Assembly: GCA_041738285.1 (NCBI GenBank)
Contig: JBGSQB010000150.1
Coordinates: 62,001-126,000 of the forward strand
Reading direction: 5' to 3'
DNA: 64,000 bases
Origin: SZUA-521 sp041738285
Lineage (GTDB): Bacteria; Pseudomonadota; Gammaproteobacteria; Pseudomonadales; Azotimanducaceae
The notes below the pieces were generated by a model. That model saw only the letters and a list, made by a program, of their open reading frames with translations. It did not search any database and was not told the origin of the DNA. Position numbers and translations under genes: made by a program. This document shows, piece after piece, positions 34,962 through 44,062 of the stretch. Each line of letters begins with the position of its first letter. Positions within the stretch are counted from its first letter, which is position 1.

Positions 34962-35870
34962 ATGTCCACGCGCATGCCCGCCATCAGCCTCGCGGCCGTT
35001 CCCGGTCGCCGCAAGACCACCATTGAACTCGCTACGGACATCGAACGTCGCGGCTTCCCGGGCATCTACTGTCCGAGCCTCGGCGACAATCTGTCGCTGT
35101 GTGAGGCCCTGGCGTTCGCCACCAAACGCATCCGCTTCGGCACCAGCATCACACCGATTTACACGCGGCACATCAACGATTTCGCCGGCACCGTCGCGTT
35201 CATCCACGAAGTGTCCGACGGCCGTTTCGATTTCGGCGTCGGTGTCAGCCACGCACCGGCAATGGATCGGCTGAAGGTCAGCCGCGGTAAGCCGCTGTCG
35301 GACATGCGCGAGTTCGTCGCGGACTTGCGCGCGGTACCGCGCGTCGGCGATCTGCCCCGCATCGTGCTGGCAACGCTGCGCACCAAGATGATCAAACTGG
35401 CTGAAGAGATCGGTGGCGGCATGGTGTTTGCCAATGGCGCACGCTCGCACATGGGGGCTTCACTATCGGTTCTGTCATCAAGTGCCCGCAAGGGTGACGA
35501 CTTCTTCATCGGCAACATGATCCCGACCTGCATATCCGACGACATCGAGGCCGCAAAGGCGGTGAACCGACGCACACTGTCGAGCTACGCGATGCTGCCG
35601 AACTACCGCAACTACTGGAAGGAAGCCGGCTACGTCGAAGAAATGGAGGCGGTCGAACAGGCCGTGGCGGCCAAACAGTTCGAACGCATTCCGGAATGCC
35701 TGTCGGACCGCTGGCTCGCTGATACGACGCTATTCGGTAGCGCCAGCGCGGTGCGCGACGGCATCGATGCCTGGTTCGACGCCGGTGTAAAAACGCCGAT
35801 CATCGTGCCGTCCTCTGCATCAGGTGGCCAGCTGAAGGCGTTCGAAGAGTTCTTCGCGATCTGGAAGTGA
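34962..35870 (+). CDS. Luciferase-like (LLM-class) flavin/F420-dependent oxidoreductase
   Basis: 302 residues of TIM-barrel type. RIRFGTSITPIYTRHINDFA (about 46-65) and FDFGVGVSHAPAMDRL match the luciferase-like monooxygenase family. GGGMVFANGARSHM and the C-terminal GVKTPIIVPSSASGG are also typical. The cofactor (FMN or F420) and substrate are not determined. GGGGGA precedes the ATG by 5 bases. Its stop overlaps the symporter gene start (GTGA), so the two probably share a substrate pathway. Confidence 0.85.
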   Translation: MSTRMPAISLAAVPGRRKTTIELATDIERRGFPGIYCPSLGDNLSLCEALAFATKRIRFGTSITPIYTRHINDFAGTVAFIHEVSDGRFDFGVGVSHAPAMDRLKVSRGKPLSDMREFVADLRAVPRVGDLPRIVLATLRTKMIKLAEEIGGGMVFANGARSHMGASLSVLSSSARKGDDFFIGNMIPTCISDDIEAAKAVNRRTLSSYAMLPNYRNYWKEAGYVEEMEAVEQAVAAKQFERIPECLSDRWLADTTLFGSASAVRDGIDAWFDAGVKTPIIVPSSASGGQLKAFEEFFAIWK

Positions 35871-37342
35871 CGTCTGTCGCGGCAGCACCCCTGCCGCGTC
35901 GAACGATCTATGCACACGGTGTGCTTGGTCTGCCGCTGGCGGTCATCGGCTATCCATTGGCCATCTGGATACCAGCGCACTATTCGGGGGGACTTGGCCT
36001 TTCGCTCGCCGCGGTCGGCACCATCCTCATGCTCGCGCGGCTGACCGACGTCGTCACCGATCCACTCATGGGCGAGCTGTCGGATCGCTGGCGCACGCGC
36101 TTTGGACGGCGCAAGCCGTGGCTCGTGCTCGGCACACCGATGATGATGCTCGGCATCTACAACCTGTTCATTCCACCCGACGGCATCGGGTTGATCTACT
36201 TTCTGATCTGGCTGTCGCTGTTCTTCATCGGCAGCACCATGATCGCGCTGCCGCACCGGGCCTGGGGCGCCGAGTTGTCCGGTGACTATCACCAGCGCAG
36301 CCGAGTGACCGCCGCGCGCGAGTTCTACTACCTGATGGGGCTCATGGTCGCTGCCGCCGTGCCCATGGTGGTCGAAATCATGGCGGATCGAGGCATGGGC
36401 GTTGGCGCCGTAATGCGCGAACTGTGGAATGAGGCGACTGGCGCATTCACCGGCGAGATCCTCGACAAAGTACCCGTCAACCGCTCGACGCTCACCGGGC
36501 CGGTGCTGTTCGGACTTGCGTGGGTCGTCATGGGCATGCTGCCGATCGCCGCACTCATCGTCGTCACGATGGTCAAGGAGCCACCGCCCGCACCGCGCGA
36601 ACGCGTGCCGATGAAGGAAGGCTTGCGGCATCTCCTGCGCAATGGACCGATGAAGCGCGTGCTGCTGATCGCGCTGCTGGTTCAGTTTGGCGAGTCCTTC
36701 CGCAACGCCGTATCGCTGTTCTTCATTCGCGATGTGGTCGGCATTCCCACCATCGGCGCGGCCTACTTTTTCTACTTCGTCGCAGGGCTCGCGGCGATTC
36801 CGTTCTGGCTGTGGCTGGGCCGCATACTCGGTAAGCACCTGGCGTTCATGGCAACCTTGATACTCGTGGCCCTGGTGTCCGGCGCCAATCTCGCCCTCAG
36901 CTACGGTGACTATCTGCCGTTCTTCCTCCTGTTCATCATCAAGGGATTCTGCTTCGGCGGCCTGCAGTTCCTGCCGGTGGCAATGCTGGCGGATGTGGTG
37001 GACGTCGACTCCGCACGTTCCGGCGGACGGCGCGCAGGCACCTACTTTGCGATTCTCGGCTTCTCGGAAAAGATCGCCATTGCATTCGGTACGGGCGTCT
37101 CTTTGAACATCGTCGGATTGCTCGGATTTGATCCCGCCGGCGGCATTGCGGCGAGTACCGACATCGGCGTCCTGTCACTGCGACTCGTGTATTGCCTCGG
37201 GCCAATCCTGTTCTATGGCCTTGCCTTCAAGATGATCTGGTCGTATCCGCTCACGCCAGTTCGACACGCGCGCCTGCGAGCGCGACTCGAAACCCGATCC
37301 GCACGCCTCGCCCTCAAGCAGGCTGGTAGCGCAGCAGGGTGA
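35867..37342 (+). CDS. GPH-family (glycoside/cation symporter-like) MFS transporter
   Basis: 491 residues with 12 predicted membrane helices. VTDPLMGELSDRWRTRFGRR (about 59-78) is the loop 2-3 signature of the GPH family (MelB-like), and PMMMLGIYNLF follows. The substrate is not known; neighbours (LLM oxidoreductase, aldolase pair) suggest a sugar or lipid-derived compound. It starts with GTG overlapping the upstream stop. The 3' end overlaps the DUF35 gene by 29 bases on the opposite strand. Confidence 0.88.
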   Translation: MTSVAAAPLPRRTIYAHGVLGLPLAVIGYPLAIWIPAHYSGGLGLSLAAVGTILMLARLTDVVTDPLMGELSDRWRTRFGRRKPWLVLGTPMMMLGIYNLFIPPDGIGLIYFLIWLSLFFIGSTMIALPHRAWGAELSGDYHQRSRVTAAREFYYLMGLMVAAAVPMVVEIMADRGMGVGAVMRELWNEATGAFTGEILDKVPVNRSTLTGPVLFGLAWVVMGMLPIAALIVVTMVKEPPPAPRERVPMKEGLRHLLRNGPMKRVLLIALLVQFGESFRNAVSLFFIRDVVGIPTIGAAYFFYFVAGLAAIPFWLWLGRILGKHLAFMATLILVALVSGANLALSYGDYLPFFLLFIIKGFCFGGLQFLPVAMLADVVDVDSARSGGRRAGTYFAILGFSEKIAIAFGTGVSLNIVGLLGFDPAGGIAASTDIGVLSLRLVYCLGPILFYGLAFKMIWSYPLTPVRHARLRARLETRSARLALKQAGSAAG

Positions 37343-37718
37343 TGCCGTCAGCCACCTGGTCGAAGCAGGGTTTGACTGCCATGCCAACACGAATCGCTGC
37401 TTCGTCAACGTTCACGAGCGTCGTCGTCAGACGGACGCCTTCTGCAAGTTCGACCACTGCGAGTTTCTGGGGGACTTCATCGGCGAAATGGGGCGCGGTC
37501 GGCTGACGGGCAATGGTAAACGTGTACAGCACACCGTTGCCCGTGACCTCGTGCCATGACAGCGCATCGGTAAGACAGTTTGAGCACCGGCTGCGTGGGT
37601 AGAACACCCAGGCATTGCATGCATCGCAGCGCTGAATCCGCACCACGCCATGGTTGAGCCCATCCCAGAACGGCTGGCTCGTCGGGGTCGGTACCGGCAA
37701 CGGTTTAGTGAAGTCCAT
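37314..37718 (-). CDS. DUF35 zinc-ribbon/OB-fold acyl-CoA-associated protein (ChsH2-C-terminal-like)
   Basis: 134 residues. Rubredoxin-like zinc ribbon with Cys31, Cys34, Cys45 and Cys48, then an OB fold (VTGNGVLYTFTIARQP, AVVELAEGVRLTTTLVNV). DUF35 proteins pair with thiolase-superfamily partners; the ChsH2 DUF35 domain forms a complex with the aldolase Ltp2 in cholesterol side-chain degradation. Here it overlaps the thiolase-like gene by one base (TGATG), so a two-subunit enzyme is inferred. Confidence 0.88.
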   Translation of the reverse strand: MDFTKPLPVPTPTSQPFWDGLNHGVVRIQRCDACNAWVFYPRSRCSNCLTDALSWHEVTGNGVLYTFTIARQPTAPHFADEVPQKLAVVELAEGVRLTTTLVNVDEAAIRVGMAVKPCFDQVADGITLLRYQPA

Positions 37719-38923
37719 CAGTCTCCCCGCAGTATCAATGCCGATTGCTCACTCATCACGCCACCGGTGCCGGACACATAGGCGAGATCACAGCGACCCA
37801 ACTGTCTGTCACCCGCACGTCCCATGATCTGACGCACGGCCTCGACGGGCTGGGTCATTCCCCCGGCGAGACCGGCTTGGCCCATGGCGAGCTGGCCACC
37901 GTGCGTATTGAGCGGGAAGTCGCCGCCAAGCGTGAAGTCGTGTTCGCGCAGAAACTGCATGCCCTCTCCCTTGCCACATAAGCCCGCATCTTCGAGCGTC
38001 AGTAGCACCGTAATCGTGTAGCAATCGTAGATTTGCGCGGCGTGGATGTCCGTAGGTTGCACGCCCGCCATGGCAAATGCCTGCCGCGACGCAGGCCCCA
38101 CCGGTGTCTCGACGAGATCGGCTGCGTACGTGGGCGTTTTGATGGTCAGGTGCTCACCGAATCCCGTGACCCAGGCCGGGCGATGACGGCAGCGCCTGGC
38201 CACCTCTCGACTCGTGACCACCAGCGCACCGCCGCCTGCCACCGGCATGACGATCTCGAGCATGCGCAGTGGATCCGCGATCAGCTTGCTCGCCAGCACA
38301 TCCGCTTCCGTGACCGGTTTGCCGAAGAAAGCGGCATTCGGATTGAGCGCCCCATTGGCGCGCTGCTGGGCCACGAGCTTGGCCATGGCGCGCGGGTCGT
38401 ATTCGAACTGCGCAGCGTAGCGCTGAGCGATCATCGCGTAGCCGCAGTTCTGGGCGAGATTCCCGTATGGCACGTCGAACTCGGCTTGTGGCGATCCCCA
38501 CGCCACGCTGCTCGCGCCAAAGTACCGACGCGGATCGACCGGGTGCGAGATCGGATTGCTCGGTATTGGTAGCGATGGCAACGCGCACAGGACCACGTCG
38601 CAGATGCCAAGCTCGATCGCAGCCGCCGCCCGCCAGATCATGCCAACGGCCGTTGCGCCGCCGAGGTCGATGCGTTCGGCGAAATTCACGGGACGGCCGA
38701 GATACTCGACGATGGTCGCCGGTGCGAACATCGCCGACTCACGGATATCGGAGCACACGAGACCGTTCACATCACTGGCTTTCAGACCCGCGTCATCGAG
38801 GACCATGTGCGCAAGTTCTGCCCACTGCTCGATGGTGAAGCGACGCGGCCCCACATAGTTGCGCTCGTGCCTGTACTCCGCCAATCCGACGACGGCCGCC
38901 TCGCCCTTCAGTCCCATGTTCAT
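37718..38923 (-). CDS. Thiolase-superfamily acyl-CoA aldolase, Ltp2-like (no thiolase cysteines)
   Basis: 401 residues with the SCP-x thiolase fold. The nucleophilic-Cys position reads IDLGGATAVG (85-94) with no Cys, and the C-terminal Cys motif reads VSGTGGVM (383-390), also without Cys. AQIYDCYTITVLLTLEDAG (296-314), NTHGGQ (339-344) and GGMTQPVEAVRQIMG match the Ltp2 group as I remember it. Ltp2 with DUF35 cleaves C-C bonds in steroid 17-hydroxy side-chain CoA esters. A retro-aldol role is inferred, with an unknown substrate. Start ATG 38923; ATG 38917 has better ribosome-binding-site spacing. Confidence 0.82.
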   Translation of the reverse strand: MNMGLKGEAAVVGLAEYRHERNYVGPRRFTIEQWAELAHMVLDDAGLKASDVNGLVCSDIRESAMFAPATIVEYLGRPVNFAERIDLGGATAVGMIWRAAAAIELGICDVVLCALPSLPIPSNPISHPVDPRRYFGASSVAWGSPQAEFDVPYGNLAQNCGYAMIAQRYAAQFEYDPRAMAKLVAQQRANGALNPNAAFFGKPVTEADVLASKLIADPLRMLEIVMPVAGGGALVVTSREVARRCRHRPAWVTGFGEHLTIKTPTYAADLVETPVGPASRQAFAMAGVQPTDIHAAQIYDCYTITVLLTLEDAGLCGKGEGMQFLREHDFTLGGDFPLNTHGGQLAMGQAGLAGGMTQPVEAVRQIMGRAGDRQLGRCDLAYVSGTGGVMSEQSALILRGD

Positions 38924-38984
38924 CTCCCTCGCTCGAGCCGATGATAGACTTCCGCATCATCCCCAGCCAATGAACGAACTCAAC

Positions 38985-39296
38985 ATGACTGTCTATCTCG
39001 TCGCCCACATTCGCATTCACGATCGGACGCGCTATGCACAGTACGAGGCTGGATTCGGCGAGGTCTTTGCTCAATTCCGAGGCACCATACTGGGTGTGGA
39101 TGACGACACCAACCATCTCGAAGGCGAGAATCCAACTGATCGCAGCGTCATCATCAGCTTCCCGAGCGAGGAGGACGCACTCGCGTGGTACAACTCCGAC
39201 GCCTACCAAACCATCGCTGTACACCGCTTCGAATCCAGTGATGCGGAGCTCACCCTGGTTCGGTCCGGCATGAACACGCGTCCCGCCAGCACATGA
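38985..39296 (+). CDS. DUF1330 family protein (ferredoxin-like fold)
   Basis: 103 residues. Opens MTVYLVAHIRIHDRTRYAQY and contains EENPTD-like EGENPTDRSVIISFPSEEDA and WYNSDAYQTI, typical of DUF1330/EthD-like dimeric alpha-beta barrels of unknown function. The family N-terminus fits ATG 38985; an ATG five codons upstream (38970) is equally possible since neither has a clear ribosome-binding site. Overlaps the phosphatase gene by ATGA. Confidence 0.8.
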   Translation: MTVYLVAHIRIHDRTRYAQYEAGFGEVFAQFRGTILGVDDDTNHLEGENPTDRSVIISFPSEEDALAWYNSDAYQTIAVHRFESSDAELTLVRSGMNTRPAST

Positions 39297-39787
39297 AACT
39301 GTGGCTGGTCCGCCACGGAGACGCGCGCCAGGGGAAAACCGGAGAACGCGACTTCGACCGTGATCTGAGTGAGCGCGGCGCGGCCGATGCCGAACGCTTC
39401 GGCGCATGGCTCGCGCATCAGCCGGACCGACCCCACTTGATCATCTCGAGTGACGCCGCGCGTACGCGCGCGACGGCATCATGGATCGTCCGCTGCGCGG
39501 GTCCGGACGCCGGCATGCTGCACCTCGACCGGCGCATGTACGATGCGTCCGCGCGGACCCTGCTCGACATCGTTCGGGAAACCCCCGCCGAAGTACGATC
39601 GCTTGCCGTCGTTGGTCACAATCCAGGCATGAGCGAGCTGGCACAACTACTCCCGGCCGATAATGCCCCACCGGCGCTACCGACCTTGGGCGTGGTGCTC
39701 ATGGAGACAACCGTCGATTGGCATGATCTCGCCTCGGGCATGGCATCCGTGCTCTCGTTTTCACATCCAGGTGCCGCACTATGGTGA
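39293..39787 (+). CDS. sixA: SixA-like phosphohistidine phosphatase
   Basis: 164 residues, histidine-phosphatase superfamily. MKLWLVRHGDA gives Arg7-His8 as the phospho-acceptor, GHNPG near 108-112 the second His region, and SSDAARTRATA is typical of SixA. SixA removes phosphate from histidine in phosphotransfer or nitrogen-PTS proteins. No PTS gene lies nearby. The upstream DUF1330 and downstream VOC genes overlap it by 4 and 7 bases. Confidence 0.85.
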   Translation: MKLWLVRHGDARQGKTGERDFDRDLSERGAADAERFGAWLAHQPDRPHLIISSDAARTRATASWIVRCAGPDAGMLHLDRRMYDASARTLLDIVRETPAEVRSLAVVGHNPGMSELAQLLPADNAPPALPTLGVVLMETTVDWHDLASGMASVLSFSHPGAALW

Positions 39788-40485
39788 CGCTCGCCAAACC
39801 CGCACTCGACGTGGGCCTCTACACCAACACACGGGATTCGATGTTGGCCTTCTGGCAGCAGGAAGCGCATGTCGAGTACGACGAATTGCTGCCGGTGGGT
39901 CGCGGCGTACATCAACTCCGCCACAAGATCGGCCACTCGATCCTGAAAGTGAATCACACCCGTACGCCGCTCCAGGCGACGCCTCGAGCCGGTTATCACG
40001 AACTGCGCATAGTGCAATCGGACATTGCTTTGCCGCACTCGCTCACCGACCCGGATGGCAATCGCGTGATGCTCGTCCCGCACGGGCACGACGGGATCAC
40101 ACAGATCGAACTCGTGCTCAACGTGCGCGACCTCGCCGCGCACGACGACTTCTATGGTCGCGTGCTCGGACTTCCGCGTGCGGCGCCACATCGGTTCATC
40201 TGTGGCGAGTCGCTGCTGTCGATCCGCGCCGATGCATCGGTTGCCGTCGACCCTCCCATGCAAGGGCTCGGTTATCGGTACATCACGCTGCAGGTATTCG
40301 ATGTCGTCGGCGAACATACAGTCGCGCTCGAACGCGGTGGTCGCGAAGGGTCAGCGCCGGTCCGGCTCGGCGATGTCGCCTACATCTCGTTCATCCGCGA
40401 TCCCGATGGCAACTGGATCGAGCTGTCACAGCGCAAGAGCATCACCGGTTCGCTGGACTCTCCCACCGCAGCGCGTTATACCTAG
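39781..40485 (+). CDS. Two-domain VOC (glyoxalase/extradiol dioxygenase-like) protein
   Basis: 234 residues with two VOC modules. The first (about 6-110) has DVGLYTNTRDSMLAFWQQ; the second (about 103-215) has IELVLNVRDLAAHDDFYGRV and DPDGNWIELSQ with a Glu ligand near 223. Members act as glyoxalases, epimerases or ring-cleaving dioxygenases; metal ligands are only partly identifiable, so no reaction is assigned. It is translated within the DUF1330-sixA-VOC operon. Confidence 0.78.
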   Translation: MVTLAKPALDVGLYTNTRDSMLAFWQQEAHVEYDELLPVGRGVHQLRHKIGHSILKVNHTRTPLQATPRAGYHELRIVQSDIALPHSLTDPDGNRVMLVPHGHDGITQIELVLNVRDLAAHDDFYGRVLGLPRAAPHRFICGESLLSIRADASVAVDPPMQGLGYRYITLQVFDVVGEHTVALERGGREGSAPVRLGDVAYISFIRDPDGNWIELSQRKSITGSLDSPTAARYT

Positions 40486-40519
40486 CGCGCACTTTCGGCT
40501 ACGACAAGGATCCACACGA

Positions 40520-40720
40520 ATGGACTTCTTCTCCTTTCTGGTGCTGATAGGGGTCGCCTATCTGATCTGGCGCATCTCAGACCAGCTACCGGATCTGATT
40601 TTCCGCATCAGCGAGATACAACGCGATGTCGCCGAAATCCGACGCCGCCTGGCGGAAACGAACATCAGCACGAACAGCGCTCCGCCCGCGGCCCCCTCGC
40701 CCCCCCGGTCAGCCGACTAG
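40520..40720 (+). CDS. Small single-pass membrane protein
   Basis: 66 residues: MDFFSFLVLIGVAYLIWRI forms one membrane helix (3-19), then a charged helix (ISEIQRDVAEIRRRLAET) and a Pro/Ser-rich end. AAGGA lies 10 bases upstream of the ATG. No family is recognised. It is followed 23 bases later by a second membrane/coiled-coil protein gene, with which it may form a complex. Confidence 0.6.
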   Translation: MDFFSFLVLIGVAYLIWRISDQLPDLIFRISEIQRDVAEIRRRLAETNISTNSAPPAAPSPPRSAD

Positions 40721-40743
40721 CGCATTGCATTCAATACACGCCG

Positions 40744-41541
40744 ATGCCCTCTCCCGACCCGGCAGCGCCAATTCCGACCGAGTCCCTCGATTGGCGCGTC
40801 TGGTTCGGTCTCAGCCTGACTGCGGTCTGGCTCGTCCTCGGTGCGCTGTACATCAGCTCGACTATCGGATGGCCTAAATTCCTGACGCTGCGGGTGGATC
40901 AGCTCGGTAGTTTCCTCGAAGGCGCCTTCGCACCGCTCGCATTCCTCTGGCTCGTGGTTGGCTACTTTCTTCAGCAGAAAGAGCTCGAACACAACACCAC
41001 GGTGCTGCAAGCGCAGCTGCGGCAGGTCGAGCGGGCCACCGAGCAAGCTGTCATTCAATCGGAGAAGATGGCCGCGAGCGAACTGCACGCACGCCAGGAG
41101 ACGTTCCTGAAAGTCGCTCAGAGTGTGCGCGCTCAGCTTGGCACGATCATGGGCCTCCTGGTCATCTCCAGTCAGAGTGCGAACGCAGGCGGCACAGTGA
41201 CCCCGGACGAACAGGCGCGCATGTTTGCCCAGTTATCGCAAAACGATCCGGAAGTGTTCTCGCGCAAGATGCTGGAGGTTCACATACGGGCCGACCAGGA
41301 GCAGGCGCGATTTGCCCTCTTCTATGGCTCGCCGGTGCGCGCACGCCACAGCAACAACTTCATCTACACGTTCGAGCGGCTCGTTGCCCGGGCGATGGAT
41401 GTCGACAGCGACGGCATGATCTGCGACTCGCTGTACTCGAACGCCCACGGTCTGATCTACCGCATCGCCAAACGTCACCAGGCGGCGGCGACTGCGGAGT
41501 TGGCGGACCGGACCAGAACCGGCACGCACATCGAGCTGTAG
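40744..41541 (+). CDS. Hypothetical membrane/coiled-coil protein
   Basis: 265 residues, unrecognised. Two membrane helices (about 20-40 and 59-78, AFAPLAFLWLVVGYFL) flank a short loop. They are followed by a long heptad-like helix (QKELEHNTTVLQAQLRQVER, about 80-115) and a soluble C-terminal domain containing VFSRKMLEVHIRADQEQARF. The layout resembles bacterial two-TM coiled-coil hypothetical proteins. No function is shown by motif. Confidence 0.72.
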   Translation: MPSPDPAAPIPTESLDWRVWFGLSLTAVWLVLGALYISSTIGWPKFLTLRVDQLGSFLEGAFAPLAFLWLVVGYFLQQKELEHNTTVLQAQLRQVERATEQAVIQSEKMAASELHARQETFLKVAQSVRAQLGTIMGLLVISSQSANAGGTVTPDEQARMFAQLSQNDPEVFSRKMLEVHIRADQEQARFALFYGSPVRARHSNNFIYTFERLVARAMDVDSDGMICDSLYSNAHGLIYRIAKRHQAAATAELADRTRTGTHIEL

Positions 41542-41577
41542 CCAAGCGCATCGGTACCGACGACAAGGACAGAACTC

Positions 41578-42462
41578 TTGAAACGATTCATTCTTCCACT
41601 GCCCGCTCTTCTCTGCGCCGGCAGCGTGCTCGCGGCAACCGCGGATCAGTTCGAGGCCGTCGAGGTCAAGGCGACGGCGGTCTCCGGCAACGTCCACATG
41701 GTCACCGGGGCCGGCGGCAATCTGGCGGTTTCCATCGGCCCCGACGGCACCCTCCTGGTTGATGACCAATACGCGCCACTCGCCGCGCGGATTCAAGCCG
41801 CAATCGAAGCGCTCGACGGGCAGGCGCCGCGGTTGGTGCTCAATACGCACTATCACGGCGATCACACGGGCGGCAATGTCGCCTTCGGCGGCCGCGGCGT
41901 GATCGTTGCCCACGACAACGTGCGGAGGCGCCTGCTCGAGGAAGAAATCGATCGAGCCGGATTGCCTTTAGTGACGTTCGGGGACCGCATACGCATCCAC
42001 TTCAACGACGATGAGATCGATCTCATTCACCTGCCCGCCGGTCACACCGATGGCGATGCATTCGTGTGGTTCAAGACCGCCAATGTGGTGCACATGGGCG
42101 ACCACTTCTTCAACGGCTGGTTTCCCTACGTCGACGTCGAGGCGGGCGGTACGGTCGACGGGTACGTTGCGAACATCACCCGCGTACTCGACGTGGTACC
42201 CGCGGACGTTCGGATCATTCCCGGCCACGGTCCGCTTGCGAGCGTGGTTGAACTCGCGCAGTTCAAGGACATGATCGAACAGACGCGCGATGCCGTACGG
42301 CTGGCACTGGCGGCGGGCCAGAGCGTCGATGACGTCATCGCCACGGGACTACCCGCGCAGTACAAGACATTCGGTAGCGGGTTCATCACCGAAGATCGCT
42401 GGATCAGAACGATCCAGGCGAGCGATCAGCAGCAAGCGAACGGTGCGTCGAGGCGGCGTTGA
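41578..42462 (+). CDS. Periplasmic metallo-beta-lactamase-fold hydrolase
   Basis: 294 residues with a signal peptide (1-20, ending GSVLAA). The metal site NTHYHGDHTGGN provides His91, His93, Asp95 and His96. GHTDGDAF and IPGHGP give the remaining ligand motifs, so it is probably active. It resembles the SoxH/quinoprotein-relay family of MBL proteins rather than true beta-lactamases. It starts with TTG, and the next gene starts with TTG overlapping its stop. Confidence 0.88.
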   Translation: MKRFILPLPALLCAGSVLAATADQFEAVEVKATAVSGNVHMVTGAGGNLAVSIGPDGTLLVDDQYAPLAARIQAAIEALDGQAPRLVLNTHYHGDHTGGNVAFGGRGVIVAHDNVRRRLLEEEIDRAGLPLVTFGDRIRIHFNDDEIDLIHLPAGHTDGDAFVWFKTANVVHMGDHFFNGWFPYVDVEAGGTVDGYVANITRVLDVVPADVRIIPGHGPLASVVELAQFKDMIEQTRDAVRLALAAGQSVDDVIATGLPAQYKTFGSGFITEDRWIRTIQASDQQQANGASRRR

Positions 42463-43043
42463 TCGTGCACGAACCACTCGCGCTCCTCGCCGCCGATCGC
42501 GCGCGGGCTCGTGAGCTGCGCGATCCCTGGGCCAGTCTCTGTGTGTTGTCGACCCACGATGCCGGCACGCCGCAAGCCCGTGTGCTGGTGCTGCGGGACA
42601 TCTCGCAGCGTCTGGCTGTATTCATCAATGCGACCAGTCCTAAGCAGGCGCAGCTCGGGGCCAGCAGCGAGGTCGCCGTGCTCACGTACCTGGCGAGCGT
42701 CGGCGTGCAGTATCGAATGATGGCCGGGGTCGAACGGATTCCCGATGTCGTGGTGCAGTCCAGCTGGCGGGAGCGGCCGCGCATACCGAAAGTGATGGAC
42801 CATCTGTACGCGCGTCACGCGCGTCAGAGCACCGTCGTGGCATCGCCGGCAGACTTGCAGAGTCTATTCGATGATGTCGCTGCGGGGCTGAGCGATGATC
42901 CCGACGCGCCCGTCGAGGCGATCGGTTACTTCCTTGCGCCGCGAGAGATCGAACGGCTGGAACTCGCCGCCGATCGACTGCATCGTCGGGAGCGGTTCAC
43001 CGTGCGCGGCAAGCAATGGCGACTCGAGACCCTGGTGCCATGA
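42459..43043 (+). CDS. Pyridoxamine 5'-phosphate oxidase-like flavin protein
   Basis: 194 residues with the split-barrel flavin fold: PWASLCVLSTHDAGTPQARV (about 22-41), LRDISQRLAVFINATSPK, VAVLTYLASVGVQYRM and the C-terminal GYFLAPREIERLELAADRLHR plus basic tail (about 157-192). It is longer and different from housekeeping PdxH, so probably a pyridoxamine-oxidase-like heme-utilisation or flavin protein. The TTG start overlaps the upstream stop (TTGA). Confidence 0.75.
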   Translation: MIVHEPLALLAADRARARELRDPWASLCVLSTHDAGTPQARVLVLRDISQRLAVFINATSPKQAQLGASSEVAVLTYLASVGVQYRMMAGVERIPDVVVQSSWRERPRIPKVMDHLYARHARQSTVVASPADLQSLFDDVAAGLSDDPDAPVEAIGYFLAPREIERLELAADRLHRRERFTVRGKQWRLETLVP

Positions 43044-43047
43044 CACC

Positions 43048-43977
43048 TCACTCGTCGATGGCTGGAACAACCCCGACCAGCGTCTTGAAGCAGGTGGCGA
43101 TGGACGTTTCGATGAATGCGCGCATGAACGGCGCGTCGGCATCGTCCGGGCGCATGGCGGCATAGAGCACGGGCCACACACCCTCTTCGCCGAGTGAACG
43201 TGCGACCACGTAGTCCTTCTCGAGGTACTCATGGAGTGCCCAGTTCGGCAGACACGTGACCCCGCGCTTACTCGCTACGAGCTGAATCATCATCGGCGTC
43301 AGCTCTGCCGTTCGCACCCGGGCGGGCTCGACACCTGCCGGGTCGAGAAAGCTCGTAAATACGTCTAGCCGCGTCCGGTCAACCGGATAGCAGATCAGCA
43401 CTTCACTGCGCAGATCGTCAGGGACCACCCACTCGCGCTGAGCCAGCGGATGATCGCGCGCGACTGCAAGCTGCGCTTCATAGGAGAACAGTGGTTCGTA
43501 GACGAGGTCGAGCTCCGGCACCGGGTCCGAGGTGATGACCAGATCGAGATCGCCGCGGGTCAGCGCCGGCAATGGCGCGAAGTTGAAGCCGCTCGAAATG
43601 TCGAGTTCCACCTCCGGCCAGGTCTCTCTGAAGACATTGATCGCCGGCAGCAGCCACTCGAAGCAGCTGTGGCATTCGATCGCCATGAACAACCGGCCCG
43701 CTGCACCACCTGCCATCCGGTCCAGGTCGTGTTCGGCGCGGGCGATGAGCGGCAATACGTCGTCGGCCAACGTCAGCAACCGCTGGCCACGAGCGGTGAA
43801 TCGCACGGGTCGGGTCTTGCGCACGAACAGCGAGCCGCCCAGTCGATCTTCGAGGTCCTTGATCTGATGGGACAGTGCAGACTGCGTGAGATAGATCCGC
43901 TCGGCGGCCTCGACGAGGCTGCCACTGTCGCGCAGCGCAACCAAGGTCCTGAGGTGGCGCAGATCGAGATTGATCAT
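43048..43977 (-). CDS. metR: LysR-family transcriptional regulator MetR
   Basis: 309 residues. N-terminal HTH INLDLRHLRTLVALRDSGSL, ERIYLTQSALSHQIKDLEDR, then FVRKTRPVRFTARGQRLLTL closely follow E. coli MetR as I remember it. The C-terminal effector domain (about 90-300) is full length. MetR activates methionine-synthesis genes and uses homocysteine as co-inducer. No metE or metH lies beside it; the nearest sulfur gene is the PLP enzyme at 55264. The start ATG avoids a 43-codon extension into the intergenic inverted repeat. Confidence 0.8.
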   Translation of the reverse strand: MINLDLRHLRTLVALRDSGSLVEAAERIYLTQSALSHQIKDLEDRLGGSLFVRKTRPVRFTARGQRLLTLADDVLPLIARAEHDLDRMAGGAAGRLFMAIECHSCFEWLLPAINVFRETWPEVELDISSGFNFAPLPALTRGDLDLVITSDPVPELDLVYEPLFSYEAQLAVARDHPLAQREWVVPDDLRSEVLICYPVDRTRLDVFTSFLDPAGVEPARVRTAELTPMMIQLVASKRGVTCLPNWALHEYLEKDYVVARSLGEEGVWPVLYAAMRPDDADAPFMRAFIETSIATCFKTLVGVVPAIDE

Positions 43978-44062
43978 GATGACGCCTAATTCAAACGGGT
44001 GCTTGCGTGCATCATATTCATACCCATCACCACCGTCACCCCAAGTTTCCGAGGCTAGCCCG

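Noticed and set aside
41578..42462. Metallo-beta-lactamase-fold gene considered as a beta-lactamase
   Set aside because: Motif pattern and neighbours fit generic MBL hydrolases; true class B enzymes have other signature residues, and no resistance context is present.
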